NCBI GenBank assembly: GCA_043228905.1
Contig: JBHGNT010000005.1
Span: 12,834,001 to 12,898,000, forward strand
DNA length: 64,000 nucleotides
Direction: 5' to 3'
Origin: Azolla caroliniana
Lineage: Eukaryota > Polypodiophyta
Both the position numbers and the translations under genes were made by a program. The notes beneath the pieces were generated by a model. The model was given only the letters and a program-made list of their open reading frames with translations. It made no database searches and was not told where the DNA came from. Below, one piece after another: positions 1 through 10,640 of the stretch. Every line of letters starts with the position of its first letter. The stretch's first letter is position 1.

Positions 1-779
1 TATGAAACTCGATTCGGGCAAAGATGGAATGAGGCCGGTGCAACCGGCACCTAGGATAATCCCAGGAAGGGCGGGTACCGGCTGTGCAGAGAAATCGAAA
101 GATCCACGGACTTGCGAAAGGTCCTGGAAGAACGAATCCTCGACAGCAAGGTGGAACTGTCACTGAGGGAAGTGCGCGGGATCACCAAGAAGGAGTTCCA
201 CGACGGAGGAAGAGGTTGTCGACGGAGACAGAACTGAAGAAGCCGGTGGAGGTGCGAACGACGCACATAGAGGACATGGCGCTGGAAGACGAGTTGGCAG
301 AGAGCCACTATTCGAGGCCGCACTGGGCCAGAGCGACCATGGAGACCCCCGTGAAGATCAGAGATGTTCATGAACCGGTGGTGGCATTGGTGGACCATGG
401 TTCAGAAATCAATTTGATGTCCATGGACTTCTATAAGAAGGGAAAATGGCCGATCAACACCAAGCACGGGTGGAAAATACGGGCGGCGACGCGTGCCACC
501 GAAGAACTGCATGGAGCCTGCCCGAACGTACGAGTAAAGATCGGCGATGTCGAGATTGACCAGCACTTCTTCGTGCAGGAGATGTCCTCACATCCGGTTA
601 TACTAGGAGAACCGTACATCATGGCAGCACGGATGGAGACCAAGGTGATGGACAACGGCTCGGCCTATGCAAGGGTCAAGAGCTAGGATGGGCGTCACTC
701 GGTCCAGTTCCTGACGGTGAGACCGAACCATGAGAGGAACCGCGAGACCGTCGGGGGCGAGAGCCGGGAGGATTTTTGA
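1..779 (+). pseudogene. CG1 gag end and aspartic protease, broken
   Basis: Residues from about base 95 (EIERSTDLRKVLEER) match the gag C-terminus of CG3 and CG5. Near base 205 roughly 30 bases present in the relatives (the segment with TIVDLVKRKR) are missing and the frame changes, so gag is not joined to protease here. The protease domain follows in another frame; its active-site block is DHGSEINLM at about 390-420, with DHGS in place of the usual DTGA. A TAG at 684-686 interrupts KS/DGRHSVQF; the relatives have Q there. The protease frame ends with GAT TTT TGA at 771-779, which overlaps the pol frame by one base. Confidence 0.8.
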
Positions 780-3700
780 AGAGGGCTATCAAGGCGTGGG
801 GCCGCGATAGTCCGGACACTCCGGGAAAACCCCACAAGTGTATGATAGCGAAGAAGACCTGTACTATAAGTAGGGAATTTTGGTTCTCCGACAACGGAGG
901 GTGTACGATAGTCGACATTGTTGGCAAGAAGAAGAAAAGGGCGGAGGAGCAACTTCGGGCATGTGGTATCCTCGGCCTTGGAGAGGAAATCAACGGAACC
1001 GTGGAGGCGGTCTCTTTCGTCAATACCTTGGGGGAGCTGCGAGAGGTAGTCGGAGGAGTCCTTAAAGAGGACCGGACGATTCCGGTATGTTCGGAAAAGA
1101 TGTACGAAGTCATCGCGGACTTCAGTAGAGGGCTCGAGTCGAATCACGGCCCAAGTGGACACGAGGTACAAGACTGTGGACCGGAAGGTGAGGCCAGTCG
1201 CAGCTCCCTTGCCGGAGTGCAGCGAGTTGCGAATAAAAGGGGTTGCGTCGGACCCGAGTTTATGAAATCCAGCCCGCATAGGACACACGTTCACCGACAT
1301 AATGCTACGGGAGCTCAAGGTTGGTGGGGGCGGCTTCCTACTGCCGGCGGAGGAGGACCGGTTTCGGGGAATGCTCGGAAGGCACGGGAAGGCTTTCGCA
1401 TTCTCACCGGAGGAGATCGGGTGCGTAGACCCGACAGTCGTGGAACCGATGGTGATATTCACGGTACCGCATGTGCCGTGGAGTCTCAAACCGATTCCAG
1501 TAACCAGAGCTCACATCCCGAAGCTGATGGAGCTGTTAAAGCAGAAGGTCGAGATGGGAATCCTCGAACCATCGAGTGCCCCATACTCGAATCGGTGGTT
1601 TACCGTGCCGAAGAAGGACGGCACGCTGCGCTTTATTCAAGACCTGCAGCCGGTCAACAAGGTGACCATTCGAAACGCAAGAATCGGACCAACAATAGAC
1701 GAGTTCGCGGAGGCCTTCGCCGGAAGGTCGATTTACTCGGTCGGTGATCTCTACTCGGGGTACGATCAGTTCCAGCTTGCCATAGAGAGCAGAGACATCA
1801 CGACAATGCGAACTCCTCTCGGCCTAGTACAGATGTGTACCCTGCCGCAAGGAGGGATGAACTCGGTGGCTCACATGGTGAACGCAATGAACAAAGTGCT
1901 GAGGGATTGTATCCCGGACATCACCATGCCGTTTTTGGACGACGTCCCGATCAAGGGATGCCCGGTGGAGGAAAGGGACGAGACGATCAAACCGGACGGA
2001 TGCCGGAAATTCGTGGCGACGCACATCGACGACTGCCAGAAGGTGCTGCAAAGGTTGGAGGGAGCGAGGCTCACCTTCTCTGGGGGAAAATCGGCCTTCA
2101 GGCAATCAGAGATCATGGTCGTCGGACACCTATGCGGGCCGTACGGCCGGAAACCGTCTCCGGCTAAGGTAGAAGCCATCTCCGCGATGAAGAACGACTG
2201 CAGCTGGGTCACGGAGGTTCGGAGGTTCTTGGGAGTGTGCGCGTTCTACCACATATGGATCCCGCATTACGCTCACATTGCGGAGCCGTTATATGGGTTG
2301 CTGAAAAAGGGGCGAAAATTCGAGTGGAGGGACGAGCATACGGAGTTTGTCCGGAAGATGAAGAAAGCACTTGTCGCGGCTCCGGCGCTCCGAAAGGCTG
2401 TCTACGGAAAGAGCACTCCAATTTACGTAACGGTAGACACGAGTCCGACCGGGATCGGATGGGTCGTCAACCAAGAGGACGAGGACGGCATGCGTTCCTC
2501 GATCCGGTTCGGCACGAAGGTCCTCAGCGAACGACAGCGAGGATATGCCCAGGTTAAACGCGAGCTCTGGGGTATCGTTTCGGCGGTAAAGGCCGATAAA
2601 GACTACCTGATCGAGACAGAGGTAATTATCGAGACGGACTGCCTACCGATCCTTGGCATGGTTTCCGGATGCGTGACGCCGGACCTGGCAATGCTCAGGT
2701 GGATAGCGTACATCAAGTCCCTGAATCCGGAAATACGACACATTTTCGGGAAAGACAACGACATGGCTGACATGCTTTCAAGGGCGAGGTTCGAAAGCGA
2801 CGGCGGCATGGTTTCAAAGGACGAGGAAGTCGGCGTGGACTTCTTCGAGGCGGCTTACGTAACAACTGGCAGGGAATGCTCTCCAACGCTTAACGATTTC
2901 GACGAGAGCAAGTACGACGGGGAGTGGCTGCAGATCGGCGGGTTCCTGAAAACAATGAAACCGGACGCGGCATGGACAACGGACGAGGCCAACCGGATTC
3001 AGAAGAAAGCCTACCGATTCTTTCTTCGGGACGAATACATATGGAAGCACCCGAAGAAGAGGAACGACATCCCGCTCCGAGTGGTGGCGAAGAAGGAGGA
3101 ACAAGAGGATTTGCTAGCGGCGTACCACAATAGCCCGTGGGCTGGACACCGTGGAACGTGGGCCACGTTCGAAAAGCTAAAGGGGAAGTACTGGTGGTCG
3201 GGACTATACCGGGACGTGCATCGGTTCGTGACGACTTGCGAAAGCTGTCAGGTGCACTCCATGATCCGACATCGGGACGAGCTTCACTCGACCTACCCTC
3301 CGACCGTCCACTTCAAGTGGATGGTGGATTTGGTGACGATGCCAATGGGGGTAGGACAGATGCGGTATCTGGTGCTGGCTCGGGAAGATCTAACGAACCA
3401 GGTTGAAGGCCGAGCCCTGCAGAACAAGACGACGGCAGCCGTGTGCCGGTTTTTGATTGAGGACGTAGTATGCCGATACGGGTGCGTAGGGAAGATCGTA
3501 GCTGACCGTGGTGAGTTGGACGCAAAAGAGGCCGAAGAGCTGTTCGATCGGCTAGGACTCAAACTTTCGCTCACCACAATGTACAATCCGGAGGCAAATG
3601 GGAAGGTGGAGCGCGGACACGGGCCAATTGTCAAAGCGCTAGTACGGGCATGCGGAGGCCGAGTCGGGGACTGGCCACGGCTGCTACCTTATGCCTTGTG

Positions 3701-4262
3701 GGCGGACCGGACTACGCACAGTTCGGTAACTGGGTTCATGCCGGCCGAGCTGATGTTCGGACAGAAGCCGATCATGCCAACAGAGCGAACGATCTCCTTG
3801 TGGGCCACAGTGGACTGGAGGGATGAGATGAGCCGGGAGGAACTGTTGGCGGCGCGGATTCGACAGCTCGAGCGGAGGCCGGAGGACGTAGAGCGAGCCG
3901 CGGAGAAACTTCGAGTAGCGAGGATAAGGAACAAAGCCCGGTTCGACCGAACACACCGGTTCAGGCCAAGGAAGATCGAGGAAGGCGATTGGGTGCTAGT
4001 CTACGACAGCAGCCTCAACAATCAGCACAGGGCCACGCGGAAGTTTGCGAGGAGGTGGTTCGGGCCTTACGTAGTAACAGGCGCCAACGGCAATGGGACG
4101 TACCATCTCGCGGAGCTCGACGGTACGAGAATGGCGATACCGGTAGCAGGGAAGAGGATCAAAGCGTTCAAGAAATGGCACGACGGGGAGTCGAGGCTAG
4201 GGGGCATGGACAACGACGACGAGCAGCCCGAGGCGGAGGATGAACCGGTAAACGAGGAATAA
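774..4262 (+). pseudogene. CG1 pol: linker, RT, RNase H, integrase
   Basis: The pol frame opens one base back from the protease stop (TTG at 776). The linker, conserved across the family, contains EAVSF and MYEVIADF. A frame change near 1150 and a TGA at 1264-1266 (relatives have R) break it. From 1302 a 986-residue frame is open: RT with FLDD at about residues 211-214 and the LPQG block before it; RNase H starting VTVDTSP at about 376; integrase zinc finger H-H-C-C at about 608-647; and catalytic D, D, E near 675, 735 and 771, with the D-E spacing expected for integrases. It ends in an acidic tail. RT to integrase looks intact, so this copy has decayed mainly at its upstream end. Confidence 0.85.
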
Positions 4263-4338
4263 AAGCAAGGATCGGTTTTCTCCCATAGGAACCCAGTTTT
4301 GGCGCATACCGGTGGATGCGCGGTTAGGTGGGGGCGGA

Positions 4339-4930
4339 TGTCGTGAAGAAAACCGTCCCCAGGCGCAAACCGTGTATAGTGTGCGTGAACCGGCCCTTAC
4401 ACGTGGGCACATCCCTTGTCGTATAGTAGATAGGTAGGCACAGAGGTTAAATCCTAGGTAGCAATATTCTATAAGGGAAATCGAGGAGTATCTCTGTCCG
4501 AAAGGACAAAGAATTAATGTGATGTAAACGGGTGAAACGGCCTCCCTCCTTGAGCTATAAAAGAGAGGGAGACAGGGGAGAGAAGGGGGGCGCACGCTAG
4601 AAGGAACGAAGTGCTGTCGGACTGGGACCGAGCTCTTCTTCTCTGTCGTTCTCCATAGATTTCTTTTGCGCAGGTTCTCAGGAGGCTGATTCTGCTCCGT
4701 GGAACGCCTGTGTGCTTCCGGTAGAATCTCCATCTTGCTCTCCTGTGTGCATGGGTGATCAGGCGTCGGCATCCACCTCGCCGACCAGGTCGGCTGTAAC
4801 GGTTCGAGTCATCTGCATACATACAAATACATGCCTATATTTACATACACACTCTAGTGTTCTCAACTCGCGTCTCCTGTGTTGTTGTGACGCGTCCCCG
4901 TGCGCTTCTTTGTCTATACGTGAGTGAGCG

Positions 4931-4998
<68 letters not shown>

Positions 4999-5071
4999 CC
5001 TCACCTATTCCTTGGTCCAAGACCCCAGTGGTCCCGCTTTGTTCTCCACGCACGCGCGTAACAACGCGACA
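4339..5071 (+). repeat. 3' LTR of CG1
   Basis: Starts TGTCGTGAAG after a purine-rich stretch (4327-4338) and ends GCGACA; these inverted ends are shared by all CG LTRs. It contains a TATA box (ctataaaag, about 4553-4561) and, near the end, the conserved block reading ccaagacccc-gtggtcc seen in CG3, CG4 and CG5. Length is 733 bp. A long TC microsatellite lies inside. Confidence 0.85.
4937..4995. repeat. (TC)n microsatellite
   Basis: Nearly pure TC dinucleotide run of about 58 bases inside the CG1 LTR, downstream of its TATA box. A similar CT-rich run is present in the CG4 LTR at 43516-43551. Confidence 0.95.
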
Positions 5072-5916
5072 ACGGGGGGGCTTGCTTCAGTCTGTAGTGG
5101 GACTTCTTCAGTTGGCAGACTACCAACTTGGTCAATTCAAATTAAAATACGAGAGGTTGCACCATGTACACATGTTCCACAAGGTCGACTTGGAGGAATG
5201 TGTTCGTGACGTCCATCTGATGCACGTGCCATCCCTTTGTCGTTGCTACAGGTAGCAACACCCGGACGATCGCCATCTTCGCGGTCGGCGCAAATGTTTC
5301 GTCGTAATTGATTCCGTGTTGTTGTGCATGGCCCTTGGCCACCAATTGGGTCTGACGGAGCCGTTGACATTGTATTTTACCTTGTACACCCATCAGAAGC
5401 CAATCGGCTTGACTCCTCGTTCCAGCCGATCTCCTTGAACTTGGAGGTGTAATCGGCCATCGACATGTCTCTTTGTCGAACATTGCTAAGCTCTTGTTTG
5501 GGCTACAACTTTCTGTCTGTTGTGCTTGTTGCGAAGATCCTCTTTAGGTTCCCCCAGGCTTCCTTTGGCATCTTGGTATCCCGGATAGCTCAATAGTTGG
5601 TCGCCCGCACAAGATGCGAATCAATACAACACTTTGCTCGCCGCCTGGTCCCATGCTGGGAAATCTATGTGTGTCGAATCTGGTGTTGCATCGTTAGTTC
5701 CTTCAACATAGCTCTAGTACTCGTGTCCGAGCAGGTACTGGTGCATCTTGTACGACCAAGATGCATATTTGCTCCTGTCGAGCTTTTCCTTCGGAAGGGA
5801 ACTACCCCTTCCTCTCTCCATGTTCTCGTTTGTTCTTGTCCCGAAGACGAAGGCTTGTCTCTGTGTTGGTTCGCTTTCTCGGCCACAAAGGATCTTCAAC
5901 CCTCTCGCTTTGATAT
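5072..5916 (-). pseudogene. Cop1: Ty1/copia relic, gag fused to RT by deletion
   Basis: Reading the minus strand from 5821, the N-terminus (LPKEKLDRSKYASW, KMHQYL) is copia gag and closely resembles Cop2 gag at 26673. Gag continues with stops and shifts to about 5440 (RQRDMSMADYT), then jumps to RT-domain sequence (VYKVKYN, LVAKGHAQQ, DETFAP, QMDVTNTFL, LKKSHYRLKQAP). The rest of gag, protease and integrase is missing. RT stops at the LKQAP block where CG1 inserted. Between gag and the LTR, 5901-5916 reads on the minus strand as a mutated initiator-Met primer site (TATCAAAGC for TATCAGAGC). Confidence 0.85.
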
Positions 5917-6200
5917 TGTTGGCATAAAAGGCCGACTCCTTCCAATTTGTATCCTAATGTGAACTCGTCCAAAAGAGTTATGGCTTAGTATATAAGCAAG
6001 AACCTAACGGTGTAAATGAGAGAGAACTTCTTGATCATCTTGTATAGCGATCTCTGAGTGAGAGAGAGTGAGAAAGAACGTAATATATCAAAGCTTCCAT
6101 TAAAGCTTAGAACGTGTCCATTCTTTGTTTATTCTCTTGCCTTCCTTCTGTGTTGTTTGTTGAACACTACGACAGATCCTCATACATACATTTCCGCACA
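5917..6200 (-). repeat. 5' LTR of Cop1 (far end approximate)
   Basis: Adjoins the minus-strand primer site of Cop1 and ends GCCAACA on the minus strand. A TATA-like stretch (gatatatta) followed by a CT-rich leader on the minus strand parallels the Cop2 LTR layout. A TATATAAG on the plus strand is also present, so orientation rests mainly on the primer site. The outer boundary is uncertain because the other LTR is missing. Confidence 0.5.
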
Positions 6201-6660
6201 TATTCGATCAACAGATACCATGTAAAACAATAGTGTGCAGAAGCTCATGCAAAACAGAACACAGTCGGCTCAGTCGGACACATGTAGACAATTAGGTATA
6301 CATAGAGAGAGAGAGAGAGAGAGCAAACAAAAAAAAACTTCTATTACAATAACTTAGTATTCTATACATACAATAGTGCTCAGTGAGCACTTTTATGCGA
6401 GCCCTCTGACAATGGATTGACTGAAGTACTGAAAAGTTCTTCAATGCTCATAAAAGAGCATATGGCGCTAATTGCCTATTATATTCCTATTACTAAAATA
6501 GGAATATAGGCCTCTAACGGCCTATCGGCTCCCAGCCGATTCGGTATCCAGTTTCTTTGGTTGACTCTACCCAGTCGATCCGACTATCAGCTTCTTCAAC
6601 AGACTTGTCCTTTCGGCCTTTAGCTGGTTCGGCTTATGTTGAGCTTGTCTCTTAACACTT
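6201..6660. other. Intergenic stretch with three adjoining hairpins
   Basis: No gene seen. A GA run lies at about 6305-6324. At 6481-6538 there are three consecutive perfect inverted repeats: 11-bp arms with a 5-base loop (6481-6507), 7-bp arms (6506-6525) and 5-bp arms (6526-6538). Confidence 0.7.
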
Positions 6661-6689
6661 TGAAGGTGTTTAACATACTCGAATGGTTC

Positions 6690-7666
6690 ATACTATGGTT
6701 TTAGTAGCAATAAATCTGGCCATTTTAGTTAGTTTATCAACTACAACCCAAATGGCATGATGACCTTTGTAGGTGCAAGGAAGGCTAATGTTGAGAATCA
6801 AACTCAACTTAGCCTAGTGTGGGAACACACCTGAGAAAATGTAAAGTGTGTGAACACACCACCACTATGTAACATAACATGAGTTACATTCTGGGACACA
6901 TAGTTATTAAGGTAGTTAAGGTTTCCCCCCTTTTTCAAGAGGGCATTTTTAGTAAGAGAATGTAAGAGAAGGTGATTATATAAGCACCTCCCTCTCTCCT
7001 TTGTAACAGTTGGTTGGCATTCTTGTGAATATACAGTTTTCTGTTTTTCTATCTTGTGTCTATTTTCTCTTCTCTCATACACATACACACATACATCCCT
7101 AATCTATTTCTGTTGCACATAATCACATAGTTGATTATTTACAACTAACAATGAAATCCATGGATATACTTTTCCATTTATTATTAGGAATGTCCAAGGG
7201 ATGTAAAAGTCTAGCAACTTTAAGTCGCTCGGCTTTGTTAACCTGACACCAACCTAACATTGATGACATTTACTCACATAGTTATGTATGTCAGGATGCA
7301 TCTTAAGCCAATAAAATTGAATGGAGATGAGAGCGAGTGTGCAATGTATTCAAGGGTGCATTGTGGGATTTGAAAAGAATTCTCTTTTTTACCTCAAGCA
7401 AATCTGGAACACAAACCTTCCCATTGCGCTAGAGCAGACTGTTAGCAATGTAGAAGGATTCCTTCGAGGTTGTGGTGTTGTTTGTTCTAGACTCAACTCT
7501 TGCCCAATATTTTCCAAAATAATTGTCATCAAGGTTCTTTCCTCGAACGTGATCATAAAGATATGAAGTTATTTCAGGGAATCTAAACATCTTAACTTCA
7601 TGGATGTGACAATGTGTTCATGGAACCTTTACAATATTGTATGGGAAAATCAAAGTCTTGGATGAG
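6690..7666 (-). pseudogene. Chr1 integrase fragment
   Basis: 6690-6788 on the minus strand aligns with the Chr2 integrase segment around VVDRLTKLARF, and 7144-7666 aligns with the upstream part down to SYFSKYW (here NYFGKYW, with the tryptophan intact). The two pieces are separated by the solo LTR at 6789-7143. Multiple stops and indels; the zinc-finger histidines and cysteines are partly lost. Confidence 0.75.
6789..7143 (+). repeat. Solo copia-type LTR with target duplication
   Basis: A 355-bp block starting TGTTGAGAATC and ending TTTACA interrupts the Chr1 integrase. It is flanked by GCTAA (6784-6788) and ACTAA (7144-7148), a 5-bp duplication with one mismatch; Chr2 shows the uninterrupted sequence near 31455. 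A TATA box (attatataag) lies at about 6975-6985. The start resembles the Cop2 LTR (TGTTGAGAGTC). No internal region is present. Confidence 0.85.
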
Positions 7667-8048
7667 ATCTACCCATCATTCCTTATGACCCTTAAGGTAT
7701 TTTTTGTCACAAACATATTTCAACGACTTGTGGTTAGTAGTTACCATAAAATGATTTCCATAAAGATAATGGCGCCATGACTTTAGTGCATGGATAACTG
7801 CAAATAATTCCTTTTCTTGAACTCTATACTGACCTTGAGTAAGATCAAGTTTCTTACTCTCAAATGTTATTGGTTTGCTATCTTGATATAAAACAACACC
7901 TATAACATAATTACTTGCATCAATTTCAACTTGAAAAGATTTTGAAGGATCTAGTAAACGAAGCGACGGAGCCTTGCACAACTAGCCTTCATTTCCTTAA
8001 AGGTGAGGTCTAATGTAGCATTCTATACTATCAGTTTTGTAGGCTTGC
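7667..8048 (-). pseudogene. Chr1 RNase H fragment
   Basis: The minus-strand frame 7676-7981 reads DASNYVIGVVLYQ, ESKKLDLTQGQYRVQEKELFAVIHAL, WRHYLYGN and TTNHKSLKY. This is the retrotransposon RNase H domain, with close counterparts in Chr2. It is separated from RT by the solo LTR at 8053-8684. Confidence 0.85.
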
Positions 8049-8052
8049 ACGT

Positions 8053-8684
8053 TGTCGCGAAGATGCTCGTGTGCGTGTGCTACTTGAGCAGGACCACCGG
8101 GGCCATGGACCAGGGAGGACGTTCACGAATTTGTCGAAAAGATGACGGTGTGGATGTTACAGTCGAGGAAACCCATGTTACATTTTTAAAAAACAAAGAT
8201 TTTTTTAGACTCGAGAAGAAGATTATATTGATGGTGATGATAATGATATCACATATTGAGCTCCCCCCTTTTGCACAAGCCGTACTAGGGGTTTTATAGG
8301 TTTGTCCATGCACAAAACCATGGGCTTGGAGCCATGGTTTCTGTGCACATAGTTTTGCTTCGTGACATGCAGAAAACCAGGGGCTTAAAACCATGGTTTT
8401 GTGTACACGGTTTTGTACGTTTGTTTCCTACAAAATACTGAATATGAGAAAGAAATATAGAAAATTTAAAGCACTTAGTAGTAGCATTAGTGGTAAGGTA
8501 ATTGCCTCTTATCTTAGAGGTGCAAGGTTCAAATCTTACTTGCAACCCTCTACATGCACTCAATGCCATTGTGACCTAGGTTTATTTATTACTGATTTAT
8601 TTTCATTTTTACAAGTATTCGTGAAATGTGTGTGGATCCTCAATTTTTGACTTTTTCTCGCATTAGACATGTCACACCACGACA
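8053..8684 (-). repeat. Solo LTR of the CG family in Chr1
   Basis: A 632-bp block with CG-type ends (TGTCG at one end, CGACA at the other) lies between identical tetramers ACGT at 8049-8052 and 8685-8688. Removing it restores continuous Chr1 coding alignment between RT (DLLKGQT) and RNase H. Orientation is minus, because the conserved CG end block (gaccaccggggcc on plus) lies next to 8053. It contains a long near-palindrome (8309-8346, arms built on aaccatgg) and a tRNA-like module at 8478-8560. Confidence 0.85.
8478..8560 (+). other. tRNA-like (A box / B box) module in the solo LTR
   Basis: tagcattagtggtaagg (8482-8498) fits a Pol III A box and ggttcaaatct (8526-8536) a B box, about 27 bases apart, followed by a T-rich stretch. 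An anticodon-arm-like stem (cctct/agagg, 6-base loop) lies between them. The acceptor stem does not pair, so this is a tRNA-derived remnant or SINE head, not a tRNA gene. It is antisense to the LTR. Confidence 0.55.
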
Positions 8685-8688
8685 ACGT

Positions 8689-9480
8689 TTGACCTTTAAG
8701 AAGATCAATCAATGTCATCATCAATTGGTGCTTGGTGCGAAGAGATTTTCGCAAAAACCCAATAAAACCAAGGAATGATCGAACTTCTCGAATATTTCAA
8801 ATAGTGGGCCAAAGTTTGACTTTCTCGATGCGAGAAGGATCAATTTCAACTCCTCGTTCGGTTATGAGATGTCTGAGATGTGGAATTGATTTCTTGAAGA
8901 ACTCGCATTTCGAGATCTTCGCGTAGAATTGTTTGTCTCGCAATGTTTGTAAAACAAAGCAAACATGTTTACCATATCCTTCTAATGTATGACTATAAAC
9001 TAGAATATCATCCAAGAAAACGACGACAAATTTTCTAAGTTATTCTCAGAAGATGTTATTCATTTCTTGTTGAAATGTGGTCAGAGCATTGGTCAAACCA
9101 AAACGCATGAACAAAAACTTATGGTGGCCATAGCGCGTACGAAATGTTGTTTTAGGAACATCCTCCTTACTTATGCGAATTTATGGTAGCCCGTACGGAG
9201 ATCAAGTTTTTAAAATTATCAAGCTCCTTGGAGACGGTCAATCAAATTGTCTGCCCGGGGCAATGGATATAAATTCTTGATTGTCACTTTATTCAAGCGT
9301 TGGTAAGTAATAAACATACACCATGTGCCCTCTTTCTTTTCTACCAAGAGAACATGTGCACCCTATGAAGATTTACTACAATGTATATGGGTGTATATAA
9401 CCCATTCATAAATTATCCTTGAATTACTTAGATACCTCATCCTCTTCAAATTGACTTAATCAATACGAAGGTATACTTAT
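8689..9480 (-). pseudogene. Chr1 reverse transcriptase fragment
   Basis: On the minus strand, LDDILVYSHTLEGYGKH (about 8960-9030) is the RT catalytic block, followed by FYAKISKCEFF, LITERGVEIDPSRIEKVKLWP and DLLKG. Upstream parts, with shifts, match the Chr2 RT around GYHQIRIAE and the FGLTNA block. Many stops. Confidence 0.8.
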
Positions 9481-10640
9481 TAGTGTAACCCCAATAAAAG
9501 ATCTATATGATGGTCTATATTATGTTTAGGAGGTAGTTCACTTAGAAAAACATCATGGAAATCATTTAAGATTTCATTGAGTAGTTGTTCAATATAAGAT
9601 AAATTATCCAGGACACTATTTATATTATAAACTTGAATGTATGGATTAAGTACACAATAAAATAAAGTAAAACAAGACAACTCGGATACTAATAGAGAGG
9701 AAACAATCAAATGAGACTATTTTTTAGCACATTGAATAAAATGAGTACAATTTTTTAGTGTAAAAGTTATTGAACGGTGAACCCAATCAATAGATAAAGA
9801 AGAGTTTTTATTAAAGAACTAGGGATAACCCAATATTACATTAGTGGTACAAAGATTCATTGCATGGAAATCTACTTGTTCTATATAAGTATCAATGTAA
9901 ATTGTCAATAAATGAATCACCCCATTGATGTATTGTACTCTTCCATCAGCCAAGTGCACCTTATAGGTGTGATCACATATGGTAGGTTGGATTCCCCATA
10001 TCTGAACCAAACTATCATTCACAAAATTATGTGAGCTTCTTGAATCAAATAAGAATTGTACTGGAGATCCATTGATATACTCATTTGTGACAGTTTGCAC
10101 ATAGTAAATCATTGGGTCCCAATACATAGTGAGAGAAGGAACATTTACAACTACTTAAATGATGTGTATAGACCTCAAGGACATCAAGAACTGACCTCTA
10201 TGGTCTGCAACTTTGTTTTTGTTGTTGTGCTATTTGCATTGGAGCTTCGAACATTGCTCTTTTGTGTGAGTGACTCTTCTTTTTACAAAACACGCAATAA
10301 GGATTTTGTCGTTAAAATCATGATCCAAGAATTCGTTGGGTGTCTTGCATTGTCATGATGTGGGAAGCTCAAGGGAGGAACGCATGTTATTGCGACAACA
10401 TTTCCCAACGAATTGTAGTTGCGTAGTCTCTGACCACTTCAGGTTTGTTATGGTCCTTCTTCGAAGTGCGTTGATAATGAAGGACTATGTCAAAGCCCTC
10501 TTCGAAGGATTTGGGGTCCTTATCGTGCATTATCCAATGATAATCCGATTTGGGAATGCCATTGACAATTTATGTAAAGGTTTGATCCAATTTGTGGCCC
10601 AATCGTGGGGCGTAAAATGTTTTAATGCATGAGTAAACAT
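9481..10640 (-). pseudogene. Chr1 protease and gag fragments
   Basis: 9819-10127 on minus reads FLFDSRSSHNFVNDSLVQ (protease active site, with R replacing G of DSGSS) down to VILGYP; the segment toward 9780 keeps SIDWV, where Chr2 has SID-stop-V. 10330-10640 matches gag (GIPKSDYHWIMHDKDP, SKKDHNKPE). Between them the zinc-knuckle region is barely recognisable. Confidence 0.75.

Larger units (their letters stand above)
1..5071 (+). mobile_element. CG1: 3' part of a Ty3/gypsy LTR retrotransposon
   Basis: The left end is cut by the window start. Order on the plus strand is the end of gag, protease, a linker, RT, RNase H, integrase and the 3' LTR, which is Ty3/gypsy order. It belongs to the same family as CG3, CG4 and CG5 further right, shown by shared protein blocks such as DHGSEINLMS (protease) and MPFLDD (RT). 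Its right LTR ends exactly where copia RT sequence (Cop1) starts at 5072, so CG1 inserted into Cop1. The base after the LTR begins the tetramer ACGG, which would be the right copy of the target duplication; the left copy lies outside the window. Confidence 0.9.
6661..10640 (-). mobile_element. Chr1: decayed Ty3/gypsy chromovirus relic
   Basis: On the minus strand the order is gag (10640 side), protease, RT, RNase H, integrase, as in Chr2 (29935-37046), to which it aligns throughout with many stops and shifts. Two later insertions split it: a solo LTR at 6789-7143 in integrase and a solo LTR at 8053-8684 between RT and RNase H. The LTRs of Chr1 itself were not recognised. It is much older than Chr2, but it keeps TGG codons at two positions where Chr2 has TAG. 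Confidence 0.85.

Noticed and set aside
695-1489. 264-codon minus-strand open frame in CG1
   Set aside because: Opposite strand of the conserved pol linker; Ser/Pro/Arg-rich shadow.
4197-4772. 191-codon minus-strand open frame at the end of CG1
   Set aside because: Antisense to the pol C-terminus and LTR; no domain; typical shadow frame of GC-rich coding sequence.
5597-5962. 121-codon plus-strand open frame
   Set aside because: Antisense of Cop1 gag and its primer-site region; Cys/Leu-rich, no domain.
8478-8560. Functional tRNA gene
   Set aside because: A and B boxes are present but acceptor arms do not pair, and the anticodon loop has 6 instead of 7 bases.
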